Of a stretch of 64,000 nucleotides of DNA, positions 11,470 through 22,141 are shown piece after piece. Source of the stretch: Angiostrongylus vasorum. Lineage: Eukaryota; Nematoda; Chromadorea; Rhabditida; Metastrongylidae. The notes beneath the pieces are model-generated. The model was given only the letters and a program-made list of their open reading frames with translations, searched no databases and was not told where the DNA came from. Made by a program: the position numbers and the translations under genes. The stretch covers positions 1 through 64,000 of the forward strand of contig JADANN010000068.1 of the NCBI GenBank assembly GCA_018806985.1. The letters run 5' to 3'. Position 1 is the first letter of the stretch. Every line of letters begins with the position of its first letter.

Positions 11470-11815
11470 ATCTGAGGTGTGCCAGAGGTAACACGTGATC
11501 ACAAAACATTTCATTTTGCGATTCATTTTTGGAATTTTCGAGTTTATCCGAAATGCTTCAAGAGTTTTGTGCAATTATATTCGATTCCTGTACAAGGGCA
11601 CTGAATTTTGCTTCAAAGCTCTCCGTCATGTCCTTGTTTTGACTTTAACTTTTTCCAACTATGTGCTCTTTTTGTACGGACGCATAGTGGGCTACCCGCT
11701 TCACCAGTGTATTCGTGCCGAATGCTTTACAAGAGATTGGGTATACCGTATCTAAAGTCACGTAATCGTCGCCTTTATGCTGAAAGCAAATCACAAAAAT
11801 TTCCGATTCAAATCA
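11470..11815 (-). mobile_element. PLE fragment (minus strand), GIY-YIG region
   Basis: Reverse-complement similarity to the GIY-YIG endonuclease end of the PLEs. The block 'ggaattttcgagtttatccg' corresponds to the conserved FWINS-like region, and 'tttgtacggacgcatagtgg' corresponds to the CVRIK-type segment. The reading frame is destroyed. Confidence 0.6.
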
Positions 11816-11859
11816 CAATTTAAAAACATACATCTTAAAACTTAGGATGCCAAGGATCA

Positions 11860-12620
11860 CATTTGTTTACTGCCTTTTACAGTTTTTTCACGGCAGGTTA
11901 TTACCTGTGACACAACCACAATGCTGAGGTATTTGTCAAACTGCGGATCGCAGGTGTCCGCAGTGGAAACGATCGCGCTATCACCCTTTCTGGGCGCTAA
12001 CGCGCTCACCACCACACCATGTGGGTCCTTCGTTTCGCGAGTATCTCAGCTAGCTCTATTCAATCCCGATGACGGGTGATTGCTGATGGCAAAAGATCAA
12101 TAGAACTAGCTGAGAGGCAGGCGAAACGAAGGACCCGCATGGTGTGGTGGTGAGCGCGTTAGCGCCCAGAAAGGGTAATAGCGCGTTCGGTCCCCACCAT
12201 AGGCATCTGTGGTCCAGAGTTTTGCAAATATCTCAGCCTCGTTGATGTTATATTTCGCAATATACCCTGCCATCAAAAAGAGTAGGCAGTAAGTAAAAAA
12301 GGTTAAAATTGTGATTATAACTATAGCCTCAGCTTAACTGGGTTCAATGCCGACTTGGGCTCCCCAGATCAATTCCGTTGACGGGTGATTGCTGATGGCA
12401 AAAGATCAATAGAACTAGCTGAGAGACAGGCGAAGCGAAGGACCCGCATGGTGTGGTGGTGAACGCGTTACTCCCAGGAAAGGGACAATAGCGCGTTCGT
12501 TCCCCACCAGATGCACCTGTGGTCCAGAGTTTTGCAAATATCTCAGCTTCGTTGAAGTTGTATTTCGCAATATACCCTGCCATCAAAAAGAGTAGGCAGT
12601 AAGTAAAAATGTTAAAATTG
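11860..12620. repeat. R1 cluster: one inverted and two direct copies
   Basis: Three R1 copies adjoin: 11860-12058 in minus orientation, then 12058-12320 and 12320-12620 in plus orientation. The first two meet head-to-head near 12058, so the region can fold back on itself. The two plus copies are a tandem pair with the same hairpin (for example 12152-12188, with arms GAACGCG and CGCGTTC). None has coding capacity that I trust. Confidence 0.85.
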
Positions 12621-13389
12621 TGCTAAGCCTTCTATTCGAACTAGTGACAATTCGGTGCCGAGAACAGACTAGAAGAACTATTCTACCCTGGCAACTGTTA
12701 TATTTATAGTGTACTGTCCTATCCACTATATTTTGGTGCATCGGCCATGAATTAATGAAGCCGCAGAACAATTATTCTCAAAGTGGGAGACCAAAAAAAT
12801 GACAGAGCATCACGTTTACATTCGTCACACAATGACATTGTCGACGATATCCTTACGTGAATGGGATTTAATAGGAGCCGTTAACCGCCTCTTAAATAAT
12901 TTTAATGGTAGTGAAGAATTACTAACGACCCAAACGGATACTCCCATATTTATGTTAACCACAACCCTAACGTCATTTCGCCACGAAAAACAATCGCATA
13001 TTCAAAATGCGGCATTGGGTTCGAAATGAACAACGTCTAGCCAACACTAGACAACCACAACGCAGCAGCAGGCCGCCCTGTACTGAACATCCAATTAATG
13101 GAGGATGTCTGCAGAACAATTGATGCAAACAATGAAAAAAACCTTTGAACTGCTTGACAGATTGAGACTCCATCTTTCCAAGCCTTTAGGACTAAACAAC
13201 ATGTTGGCAGCTATGAACGCCAACGTTCCAAATAACATAGACCTTCACCCACGAGTAACAAAATTACCACCTACTCCCACTCCGAAACCTGCGGAAGAAT
13301 GTGGGACTGCGAGACATTCTGGTTAAGCGCAATTTTTTTACTAATTCAAAACAGCAATTTCTATAAAGCTATAAAGTATAGCAAGGTTG
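12621..13389 (+). other. Two unassigned open frames between repeats
   Basis: A 76-codon frame (12799-13029) and a 73-codon frame (13105-13326) follow each other on the plus strand. Only this tract within the R1 cluster is not repeated elsewhere in the window. The second frame contains a leucine-rich helix-like stretch and ends with a proline-rich run (TPTPKP). I recognise no family. They could be remains of an element ORF1 or chance frames. Confidence 0.2.
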
Positions 13390-13540
13390 GTACATGTTTT
13401 CGTTGTCATTGACGTTCTTGTTGGTGTTTTAGGTCGGTGGCTGAAGTTTCAGCAGTATCGCCTTCTTCAGAACCGTTTTTACGTGACCTCTACTGAAGAA
13501 GAGCCGCTGATCAGAGTTGCATATGGTTGACCACTGCAGT
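13390..13540 (-). mobile_element. PLE 3' tail (minus strand)
   Basis: Only the tail survives: the hammerhead-like motif (13441-13476, minus strand) and the conserved downstream block with 'catatggttgaccactgcag', as at 34040-34065. It joins directly to an R1 copy at 13540. Confidence 0.7.
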
Positions 13541-13990
13541 CGAACGCGTATTACCCTTTCCGAGAGCTAGCGCGTTCACCACCGCGCCATGCGGATCGTT
13601 CGTTTCGCCTGTCTCTCAGCTAGTTCTATCGATCAGCACTATCAGCAATCACCCGTCAAGTGGATTGATCTGGGGAGCCCAAACCGACAGTGAACCCAGT
13701 TAAGCTGAGGCTATAGTTAAAATTCACAATGTTCACCTTTCTTATTTACTGCATTTTCCAAGTTTTCGCGGCAGGAAGTTTTTTTATTTGTTAAACAACC
13801 ACAATGATGCTGAGATATGTGCAAAACTCAGGACTGCAGGTGTCTTCGGTGGGGAACATACGCGCTATTACCCTTTCCTTGGGCTAACGCGTTCACCACC
13901 ACACTATGCGGGTCATTCATTTCGTCTGTCTCTCAACTAGTACTATTCATTATAAGAGTTTTGCAAATATCTCAGCATCATTGTGGTTCT
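13540..13990 (-). repeat. R1 repeats (two minus copies and a plus stub)
   Basis: Copies at about 13540-13790 and 13790-13945 run in minus orientation. A short plus-oriented end piece ('gcaaatatctcagcatcatt') lies at 13950-13990. The hairpin block with 'ctaacgcgttcaccacc' is present in both minus copies. Confidence 0.75.
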
Positions 13991-14284
13991 ATCACATAGA
14001 AAGTGGTTTTTCTTGGGCGACATCTGGAGAAACATCTGTTGTAGGGATATAAGGTTGATGGAAAATGTACCACAGAGAAAGCTTTTTCGCCACAAGATAG
14101 AACGACAGCGTGAATTTATCAGAATTTTTCGATTTTCATGTTTTGGCATTAATATATATATTTACAAATACGTTAGATCACTATGGATAGCAAGCACGAA
14201 AAGAAAATTGATCGAATGACTGCACTAATAAAAAAAAATACTAAAAATCAGAGTCAATTACGTAGATGATCCAATAGAGTGAAC

Positions 14285-14395
14285 TCAGTGAAGTTCAGCT
14301 CACACAAGGTTGGTTTTTACATGAGTTTTATTTGGCTGATGTTCTGCCGTATTCGCTTTTTTCAGAACTGGAGTGATTCGAGGCCGATCGTTGAC
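14285..14395 (-). mobile_element. PLE 3' tail remnant (minus strand)
   Basis: Contains a degraded hammerhead-like motif at 14334-14371 ('ggctgatgttctgccgtatt' reversed). No coding part of the element is attached. Confidence 0.55.
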
Positions 14396-14579
14396 AGTCG
14401 TTCGTCCTCGCACTGCGGATTTTGACCGTTGCACCGAGTCGAATCTTCTAGAGCGGAATATCGCTCGAAAGAACTATTCCACTCGGCTGGGCTTTTTTGC
14501 ACTGTACTGCTGCTGATCTTTCGCCGTCTATTTTGATCCCTTTTCTTAGTGGTACTTCTTGCTTCAGTAATCGGTATTT

Positions 14580-14925
14580 TCTTCTTTTTATCTTTTTATT
14601 TGACCCGTCTTCACGTCTATTGTGCGGATCGCAACACTTCTCACATTCGATTCGTTTCCATGCATGCAATGGTCCAACTCCACGAAGATCTTCCAACTTT
14701 TAACGAGTGAGTTCGGTTGCTGCTAGAGGATTTTCATTTCATCTTGAATGTCGTAGAATGCTGCTCGAGCCGATTCTCGCTGGAGTCCTGAGATGGCCGG
14801 GCTAGAGCGTTTCGAATTGGGTTGCAGAGAGTGATTTTTTTCCAGACAAGTCCGGTACCAATTTCCCAACTCCGGAAGGATGAGAAGCTTGGTTGGCCCG
14901 GAGCGGAATCGACTAGCCTCATGCG
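14580..14925 (-). repeat. SINE2, head-truncated (minus strand)
   Basis: Matches the SINE2 body and core: 'ccggtaccaatttcccaact' is the reverse complement of the shared core. The tRNA-like start is lost near 14925. Confidence 0.8.
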
Positions 14926-15823
14926 GTATTATAGTCGTGAAATCGATATTAAATTAGATTGCAATTAGTGAATTATCAGTCAACCGTGGGGCGAATGATC
15001 AATGATTGGGCAAAAATACTTTAACAGTCGATGCAAATAACTTTTTAGAAATGATATGATCAACGCCGAACGCTTTATTGTTTACCCTTTCTGCATGCAA
15101 TATACTGTAATGTTATACCAATGCCAAAGATTATTGTTCCACCTGCTCTGGAATATGTTTCTCTCCGCCCGTTACAAAATGTATTCATTTGTTTTCGGTT
15201 GATCACGGGGAGAACAGAAAAGAGGTTTCGAGTGGGAAAATAAACCAGCAGAAGGAGGACTCCCACAGAACTCATCCCGACCACTCGGTGCGCTGGCTAT
15301 GATTCCATGTGATGCTCACCGCTCGCAATGTGCTGAGGAGAGTTCGTGTGAAATTTTCACATGTATGCGATGATGTTTGTTCTACAATGGTCTATCGGCA
15401 ACTTCTCAACAACTGTAGTAGTCGAGTTGACAAATTTACGGAACAGACCCATATGTGCCGTGCTAAAAGTCAGTTCTCACTTTGATTAAAAAATCCTATT
15501 CGCTTAGATCTAAATTCTGCAAATATGAAAAAATTCTTTTTGGGAAAGCTCGAGAATCACCGACGTCACTCGTGGACACCGTCAATGTCCTCCACCCAGG
15601 CGAAGTCCCATCGCTTGTTAGCGTGCTGTTCTCAGTTCATTTATTATACTAAACTCTAAGTAACCCATCGCATATTTCTTTGGAGTTCTATTACTTTCGA
15701 CCACGCACCAACTGAAATTCGCGTGCTCGCAAATTTGTTGGTCCATAGAGCGAGAAAACTGACAAGAAAATAGGGCTTCCCTCAACTTGTCACTATTCTT
15801 TAAGATTTTGAACATGACACTGC
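14926..15823 (-). other. Mostly unassigned; one possible small secreted ORF
   Basis: A minus-strand frame from an ATG at 15275 to a TAA at 15075 starts with a signal-like run (MSSVGVLLLLVYF). Its stop overlaps an AATAAA. The 66 residues contain two cysteines and no family signature. The rest shows no gene or repeat. Treat the frame as a weak candidate only. Confidence 0.25.
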
Positions 15824-15843
15824 TTTATTTTGAACACTTTATT
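15824..15843 (-). terminator. Polyadenylation signals of the small peptide gene
   Basis: On the minus strand, AATAAA occurs at 15843-15838 and again at 15829-15824. These lie 58-77 bases downstream of the stop codon of the gene at 15901-16160. Confidence 0.6.
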
Positions 15844-15900
15844 AAATTATAGTGTTCACCCCAAAAAAAAATGATGGCAGAGGCTTGTACGATCCGCCTG

Positions 15901-16160
15901 TCAGACGACTGCTTTCATTCCGCCGCTTGCAAATGCACGAGATCCGCTGTAATTCTTTCATCCAGACAAGCAAATATATGTAAATAAAGCCAACTTTACA
16001 AAAATACTCTTGCTGATACTGCTTTATTAAAAAAATACAAAGTTATGAAAACGAACCTCTCTGGCTCTTCAAAGCTTGAAGGGATGTACTTCAGTGCGAT
16101 CGAAGAAACGGCCAGCAAAGCCATCAAGACGTAGACGGTCAAGAGACGCGTGCTGATCAT
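15901..16160 (-). CDS. Small secreted peptide gene, two coding exons
   Basis: The CDS joins 16160-16057 and 15946-15901 on the minus strand: 150 bases, 49 residues plus TGA. The 110-base intron has a GTTCGT donor and a TTACAG acceptor, and the two exons splice in frame. The ATG directly follows a perfect CTTTCAG acceptor at 16161-16167, which closes an upstream UTR intron or serves as a trans-splice site. The product has a typical signal peptide (MISTRLLTVYVLMALLAVSS), then about 29 residues with an acidic SSFEEPE stretch and a GSRAFASGG stretch. No paired basic sites, cysteines or known neuropeptide ending are seen, so function is unknown. Reading through the intron would give an alternative C-terminus. 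Confidence 0.65.
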
Positions 16161-16303
16161 CTGAAAGTTTGCAAGTCATGGAACTTGTCCATGATTATTC
16201 TTTTATACTGCTAGAAGACAGCGCCCTTGTTCCATAGAAGTTTACAAGACTACGGGAAAGTGACAGCCTTAAATCACACTTTAGCAGATGAAAGACCCAC
16301 CTT

Positions 16304-16350
16304 TGTACGCTGGGAGACGTTGAAGGCAAAATCCAAAAGAAGCGGAACAA
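16304..16350 (-). other. Probable 5' untranslated exon of the small peptide gene
   Basis: A GTGGGT donor at 16303 on the minus strand pairs with the CTTTCAG acceptor just before the ATG at 16160, giving a 143-base intron. A short upstream frame starting near 16368 would stop at the splice junction. The exon's left limit is set by the donor; its 5' end is a guess from the TATA-like box. Confidence 0.45.
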
Positions 16351-16372
16351 TGAGGTAAACCGAACTTGCATC

Positions 16373-16381
16373 TCTTTAAAT
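16373..16381 (-). promoter_or_regulatory. TATA-like box (TATTTAAAG)
   Basis: The minus strand reads TATTTAAAG about 30 bases before the predicted start of the untranslated exon. It is consistent with a core promoter, but there is no independent support. Confidence 0.4.
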
Positions 16382-16714
16382 ACCTACCATTTGATAACGT
16401 TTTGTTGTTTTCTTCCACGTTGCTTATCACTTGCTTTTCAACACTTATCATCCGTAAGTCCTGCTATTTCACGAGTATACTTGTTGAGTACATAGGGGAT
16501 TTTTGAGCAAATGGTAAAATCACTTGTCCTTTATTCTGACAAACAAGGTGAGGGTTCACAAATCAGCAACACTACTTATGATGGCAATATCTCGTATTTC
16601 AACCACTAACCCGATCGATATCTTACAATGGTGAAGAACATTATTAAGAAGTACATTATCTAGGCACCCTCATCACTAAGCACGTTTATGATTGATACTT
16701 GCATCATCGTTCAC
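16382..16714. other. Putative upstream region of the peptide gene
   Basis: No repeat or gene recognised. It would be the promoter-proximal region of the minus-strand gene to its left. Confidence 0.35.
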
Positions 16715-17155
16715 TCGGATTTCTGGCATTATTTTCTTTCTTTAATGATATATTGGGGCACATTATGCTCAAGCTAATGAATAATCAACAAAGGAAGGGT
16801 GCACTGTCACTGTTAGAGCAAACCATGTTGGATGGCAATACAAGTTAGTCACAAAAAGGATAAAACTTAACGGGGTTCATTGCCGATTTGGGTTTCCCAG
16901 ATAAATCCCGATGACGAATGATTTCTGATGGCACTAATCGACACAACTAGCTGAGAGACAGGCGAAACGAAGAACACGCATGGTGTGGTGGTGAAAGCGT
17001 TAGCCCTCGGAAAAGGTAATAGCGCCTTCCTTCCTCACTGCAGACACCTGCGCTCCAAGGTTTCACAAATATCTGAGCATCACTGCAGTTATGTCACACG
17101 CAATAACTTGCCTTGAAAATTTTAAAGGGAAGTAAAGAAAAGAAGCTAAAAATAT
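16715..17155 (+). repeat. R1 repeat, long copy
   Basis: Parallel to 10935-11395 over its whole length, from 'cggatttctggcatt' to the 'atatctgagcatcactgc' end. The hairpin region is at about 16990-17030. Confidence 0.8.
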
Positions 17156-17249
17156 GTTTATGATGAGATCCCTACGCATCCTAAATCTGAAGATCTATGT
17201 TTTTAAACCCACACGAAGTCGATAATAATGTTTATTCCAGTTAATCTTT

Positions 17250-18850
17250 TGACGTCTTTTTTCTTCATCACGGCCAATGATCCGGGTCGACGTCTTCGTA
17301 ATCGCACCGAAGCGGTTCTTTTCGTCAGTGGATCATCACACGAATGAGGCGTGCTCACCCGGCGATGTTCTTTTATACAGGGCGGTTACTCAAAAAACCT
17401 TTCCGGCATCTTTGAAAGAATGAAGCAGTGAAGAAGTAACTTGACGTTAATGGATAAGCGGTGATATATCCGAGATAAACTTTAAGTTTATGAATTCTGC
17501 CTGTTAGATTCATTTTGAATTTTTTCTACAACACAATAATCTAAGTGGATCGACTTGTAGTTGCTAATGGGTTGAAATGACTTCTTCAGGATGTTCAATA
17601 CAGTATAATGCGAGGTTTATCGAAATGAGTGCCACGATGGATGTACTAGCATGTTCACTGATCTGAAACAAAAAGAAATATGAAATTAACCGTCCTGGAA
17701 AGATTTCTCGTGGTACGATGACAACGGGAGTACTGCCAAGGTAGGAAGAAGTGCCACAGACCTGACTTGCCGTGGGAACTCTCACCACCGTAAGCAGTAT
17801 GCTTCTTTAAGATAGTGTCTTTCCGTCGATCCATTTTATATACAGCGAAGATTGCCACTAATGCAAGTAGAGCGGTATCTAATACTATGGTCAACAAGGC
17901 TATTGTCCAACCAATCGATCTGCTGTTTCTAAATTCACTCGTTTGATTTAAACCACTCTTTGTGATTACAAGGAGTAATTCTCCTCGTCGTTATACCACC
18001 TAGTCACAAAAGTTGACGGTTTGGAGAATCTTGCTCTCGACAGAGTCTGGAAAGCTCAAGCTGACTACAACCTGGTTAGCTAATTCAGCTCACGATACCC
18101 TTAAAGGAATTCCTGAACTGCTCAATCTTTATATGATCCGGAAAGTACTTGGCATAAATGCGATGATTGGTGCTGGGACAGCGACTGGTACCAAGCCTAG
18201 CCTTTGCCTTTATGTCTAAGGTGGAAGCACTTGTAATCGATCTCCAATCATTACTCTACTGTAGATACATAGATGATTACTTCATCATCTGCTCAACACG
18301 GGAGGAGATGGAAAATTGTTTCGAATTGCTAGAACAGCGGTCAGAATGCACAAAATTCACACGAGACAAACCGAAAGAAAGTCGGCTTCCATTTTGAGCG
18401 TTCAAATTAGTCCATCCGAAAACGGGCAGATCACTATCTAATGCGGGAAGCTAAGTAACAAAAATGTTTTTGTTCATCACTTCTGCTCTCACTCTCCACA
18501 AACGAAAAATGAGCTTGTGAGGAACATGTTTCGAACAACCATAGGTGTATGCACAGGAAGAGAGTAGACGGAAGAAACCCTGAAAATGGCTCAGGAAATA
18601 ACCATTTTTAACGGCTACGAAACTGCAGCTCCTCAGAATACGTGTAGGGGAAATCCCAAGAGCCCAACGGTAATTCTAACGATAACAAGGTTCCGCTTAT
18701 CCTGCCCTTCATTTCAAATGAATTAAGTATAGCTATGAAGCATTGCTTAATAGGCAACCTGGACAATTTGGTGGCAGTAATTGGAACACCACCGAGCTCT
18801 CTAAGAAACCAGCTTGTTCGTAACCACCTGTTTGAACTCAAAACTACATA
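17250..18850. repeat. Inverted duplication A, right arm
   Basis: Reverse complement of about 7850-9995. It lacks the 9235-9715 insert of the left arm and holds the membrane-protein exons (minus) and the PLE RT remnant (plus). About 7.3 kb separate the arms. Confidence 0.8.
17655..17928 (-). CDS. 3' exons of the membrane protein (partial), copy 2
   Basis: Inverted counterpart of 8750-9087. Exon 17928-17762 encodes the same transmembrane helix and a DRRKDTILKK stop-transfer segment. It is followed by a CAG|GTCTGT donor and a TTGTTTCAG acceptor at 17663. One extra base near the end of the first exon, relative to copy 1, shifts the frame so that the protein stops three codons after the splice (TGA at 17657-17655). 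Which copy keeps the ancestral C-terminus cannot be told. Either both are fragments of one duplicated gene, or one is a pseudogene. Confidence 0.45.
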
Positions 18851-19015
18851 ATATGACCTGACGGCAAATATCGTAATGGTATGAGTTCAGGTACGGGGCG
18901 CACGGGGTGCACTTAATCTCTTCTAGAGTGTGTTGGAAAGAATACACTGGCGAAATGGGCACACTGCTGTGTTTCCCTATCATCGAACACCTAAACGGTA
19001 TACTTCAACTTAAAC
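18010..19015 (+). mobile_element. Decayed Penelope-like element (plus strand)
   Basis: Translations in shifting frames show the RT motif B relic (GTATGTKPSLCLYV), then RYIDDYFIICSTREEMENCF with the YIDD catalytic box, then FTRDKPKES. Past the RT, 18600-18840 covers the linker, and 18840-19000 is a degraded start of the GIY-YIG domain. Several stops and frameshifts are present. It pairs with 7850-8690 in the inverted duplication, but this copy extends further into the endonuclease region. Confidence 0.8.
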
Positions 19016-19044
19016 CAAGGCTCTCATAGGACACACCGACCTAA

Positions 19045-19145
19045 ACTGAGGTCGAGAATTTTGCTGAAATCTCAGCATCCTTGTGGTTGTACTCCGTATT
19101 GCACCCTAGCACGAAAAAAGGAAAGTGAGTAAATTTAGAACACTG
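19045..19145 (+). repeat. R1 repeat, 3' end only
   Basis: Matches the R1 end block ('atctcagcatccttgtggtt', 'aaggaaagtgagtaaa') next to the decayed PLE. Confidence 0.5.
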
Positions 19146-19289
19146 AATCATCTACTGTTTCGTTTTTGAGAATCTCCACCTAGAAAGCACACTGTTTCTT
19201 AAACGCCACTGGAAAGGACGAAATCACTAATTTGGGAGATCGGGAGACCACCACAGGTGGTTGCACCTGCGAAATATAATTCCAGCCAG

Positions 19290-19530
19290 CTCCACGATTA
19301 TTTTATTGTCATTTTCTGCTACTAATCATTATCGCAATTTCTATCATTGCTACCTCTATTATTACTACTTTCAGGTTGACATGAATGTTTTAAAGGCGAG
19401 ATGTATTATTCAGTCAAACGAATCCTGGTGAACAGGCTTTCCCGAATATACTGGACCGAATGGAATTGCGGTTTTGATTGTCATTTACAGTACCTATTAT
19501 TACTGACACCATTACCGCATTCATCTTGTA
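19290..19530 (+). repeat. R3, a two-locus repeat
   Basis: Similar to 22150-22345 and, through the inverted duplication, to 52410-52605. Shared blocks include 'ttgacatg', 'gcgagatgt', 'tggaattgcg' and 'attattactg'. It is AT-rich and non-coding. A low-copy repeat is more likely than a gene. Confidence 0.5.
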
Positions 19531-19944
19531 CTCATCTTTTATACTAGCTCTTCACAGAACTACAGAAATGTTCCTTGTGGTGACATAGGACACTCAGATG
19601 TTAGTCATTAAGACGTTATTAACCAGATTGCTTCACATACCACCTATCAGTACTATATCTGCTTCGAGATACCGCTGTGCGATATAAGACATTTCAGCTG
19701 TCGCAAACGACACAAACACTAAAGCCTTACGGAATGACCTACTTTTACATTTGTCTATTCTTCAGCGTTGTTCTGGCGTGTGAATACAATGCTAAAACAT
19801 ACAAGGATGGCGAAGAATGCGTGAGTGATTCATAAAACCAGAAGGCAATTTTTTTATATGACTCAGCTGAAACAGTTTCCCAGGATCGACTTTCCATTAA
19901 CCTCGGCATTGGAATATGAATGCGTAGTTTTTCTTGTTCAACAA

Positions 19945-20145
19945 TCGCGAGGCAGTCATCAATCATATGCGACTATAACCAGCTGTTCTAATCTTCCTCA
20001 TTGGAAGTCACGTAAAAAGGCGGCTCTGAAGAAGGCGATACTGCCGAAACGTCAGCTACTGTCGTATTGTATTGTGTTTTTCTATGGAAGTAAATGTATG
20101 CTGTTTAACAACCTCGCGATTGCTGAACAAGAAAATGACTCAGTT
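19945..20145 (+). mobile_element. PLE 3' tail, subfamily with GTTTAACAAC end
   Basis: The tail includes 'gtcatcaatcatatgcgact', the hammerhead-like motif at 20022-20056 and the downstream 'ggaagtaaatgtatgctgtt' then 'taacaacctcgcgatt'. These also occur in the tails at 33790, 37400 and 55660. Confidence 0.75.
20022..20060 (+). ncRNA. Hammerhead-ribozyme-like motif in PLE tail
   Basis: The order is GGCT, then CTGAAGA, a stem II of GGCG/TGCC around a 4-base loop, then GAAACGTC and AGC. The stem I half GGCU pairs with AGCU. The core matches CUGANGA...GAAA, with one extra A before stem II. Stem III is the palindrome ACGU, which could pair only in a dimer. Confidence 0.45.
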
Positions 20146-20504
20146 GTTTTGTTACACGCGTCATCCACGAAGAGTATCGAACTTCTCGTTTGTTCGCTTG
20201 TTTGCTGCTTCGGGATCGTGGCCTACTTCATCAGTGCTGTAGAATGCTGGTGAATTCTAGAGCCTTGATATGGCTGAGCTGTAATGTTCTCCGTTGCGTT
20301 GCAGTTCACGAACTTTTTCCACAGAAATGTCTGGCTTCAACTCTCGAGTTCGAACGGACGAGTGGTTTGGTGACAGCAGTGAAGCGACGAACCAACATTT
20401 TACTCGTGATGAATTCTAGCACTACCACTGCGTTACTCGTTTTCTGAAGGCCTTAAATTTTTCCAGCATGAAACAAAAAATTTTTTTGTAGGATCCATCT
20501 GCAT

Positions 20505-20856
20505 ATTTACTGTGTGGATTACAGCTCTTTTTTACATTCGAATGTTTTCCTCGCATTTATCACCACTGAAGGTCTTCCAACATTTCTCGTGTAAGTTCGG
20601 CTGTCGCTTAAGGATTGTTGTATTCTTTATCAATTTCGTTGAATGCTGCTCGATTTGATTCTCGCAGGAGTGTTTTGATAGCCGGGCCACAGCGTTTACA
20701 CATGGACTGCATCGAGAATTGTACCCAGAGAAGACTGGACTGGCACTAATTTCCTGTGTTTGCACGGTTGAGAGCCCTGTTGGCACCGTTCCAGCTCCAT
20801 CCTGCACGACGTTGCGATTGAAGGCATCACTACTACTGCGCTACCCGTCCCTTGAA
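20505..20856 (-). repeat. SINE2, old copy (minus strand)
   Basis: Matches the SINE2 body, with 'ttctcgcaggagtgttttga' and 'gaaggtcttccaac'. The core is degraded. The head end near 20850 reads 'actactgcgctacccgtcc', the reverse complement of an A-box-like start. Confidence 0.7.
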
Positions 20857-21377
20857 GTTTCATTAACATTTTTCATTACAAAATGTTTAAGACCGTGCAA
20901 CAGGGTATCATTGCTGCAATGCGAATGATTATGGGAGACGTATAGAAATGCAATGCGGTGGTAGGTTTTCATTCTCTATATCATATCTTGGGTGTAAGTG
21001 AGGCGAATAACAGATATTCTAATACGTCTAAATAACCTAGTGAAACGGCAGCAGTTTCCAAATTAAGATAAAAACGAACTGGTTTTATGGGCAATTCAGA
21101 AATTCTACTTCTCGTGTCAGTTGATTAGACAAGGTGAGATAAATTAAGGTACGCAGTAAATTACTGTTGTTCTATTTCTGTGTGAATTTGTCATGCATGT
21201 CGGTCTCTTCTGGCATAATCGTGTGAATTCCACACCAAACCGCTTCAACATGTTCTTTAGTTATTCAATTACTGACTTCAGCGGAAATGATGAACACGGA
21301 TGCAACAGATTTACATGGAAGCACAACCTGTGCATTCATCTATATCTGTGCTTACTTGTACATACTTAATACTTGAC
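20857..21377. other. Unassigned spacer
   Basis: No gene or repeat recognised. Confidence 0.4.
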
Positions 21378-21752
21378 ATTTGAACGGCCCGTCGTCACTA
21401 GTTGTGCAGGCCCCAGCATAATCATCATTTTTCGGAGATTTGCTGGTAAAGCCATTGTGGTTTCCTGGAATCCCGAGGTCAGCCTGGTCAAAGTCTGCCC
21501 CAGGTCTTCATCACTACAGGCAGTCGCAGCCCTTGTGTATCAGAGGGAGAGTTACCACTATACGACTTTGATACCAAGACGGTGGTTGATCTTGGTATTG
21601 TTTTACTCTTAGCTAGGCTTGCTGATGGAAACGCCGGACTCCTTCTCAGCCTGAGAGACCCTGCCGGGGAGACGAATCTCCCCGCTGTACATCGCAGTCG
21701 GACGCCCAGGAACACCTCCCAGCCGCGATGAAGCAGTAAACCGTTGGGTGGT
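21378..21752 (-). repeat. R2 interspersed repeat (minus strand)
   Basis: Reverse-complement copy of R2. Its central hairpin (21571-21579 with 21590-21598) carries a changed base pair in both arms compared with the other copies. The pairing is kept: ATACCAAGA with TCTTGGTAT instead of ATACCAGGA with TCCTGGTAT. Confidence 0.8.
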
Positions 21753-21861
21753 TACTTGTACATACGACTTTTATATGTCAGTTTCGTAAAGCAGGTAAGC
21801 GAAGCAAAAGTGACTTCGCCGAATGCTTCATAATGTCACTGTTATTCTCTCAGCTGTTATT

Positions 21862-22141
21862 ATTAAAAGGATAAAGCTCTCGGCGTTAATCAATCCCTGA
21901 GGGATGCCCCACGCATTGGACTTCACTAAGCATAGTTGGAGGTGATTGAATGCATATCTGGCCTTTACAATGACTCGCGGTGCCCCATCGATATATCAAG
22001 CCAGTGCTGCTATCCTCCCAGACGGGTCTGGTACCAATTTGCCAACCCCGGAAGGATGGAAGGCTTGGTGGGCCATGAGCGCGGAGATCGAATCCACGTG
22101 TATTGCAGGGCGCCTCCAACCACTGCGCCACGCGCGCCCAT
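21862..22141 (-). repeat. SINE1, full-length (minus strand)
   Basis: The head at 22141 reads GGGCGCGCGTGGCGCAGTGG on the minus strand, with a CGCGC-type 3' acceptor match. The core and the terminal block AGCTTTATCCTTTTA are both present. Its inverted copy is at 52615-52893. Confidence 0.85.

Noticed and set aside
11860..12620. CRISPR-like array suggested by regular R1 copies
   Set aside because: Units are long, diverged and in mixed orientation, with no spacers. The sequence is eukaryotic in every other respect.
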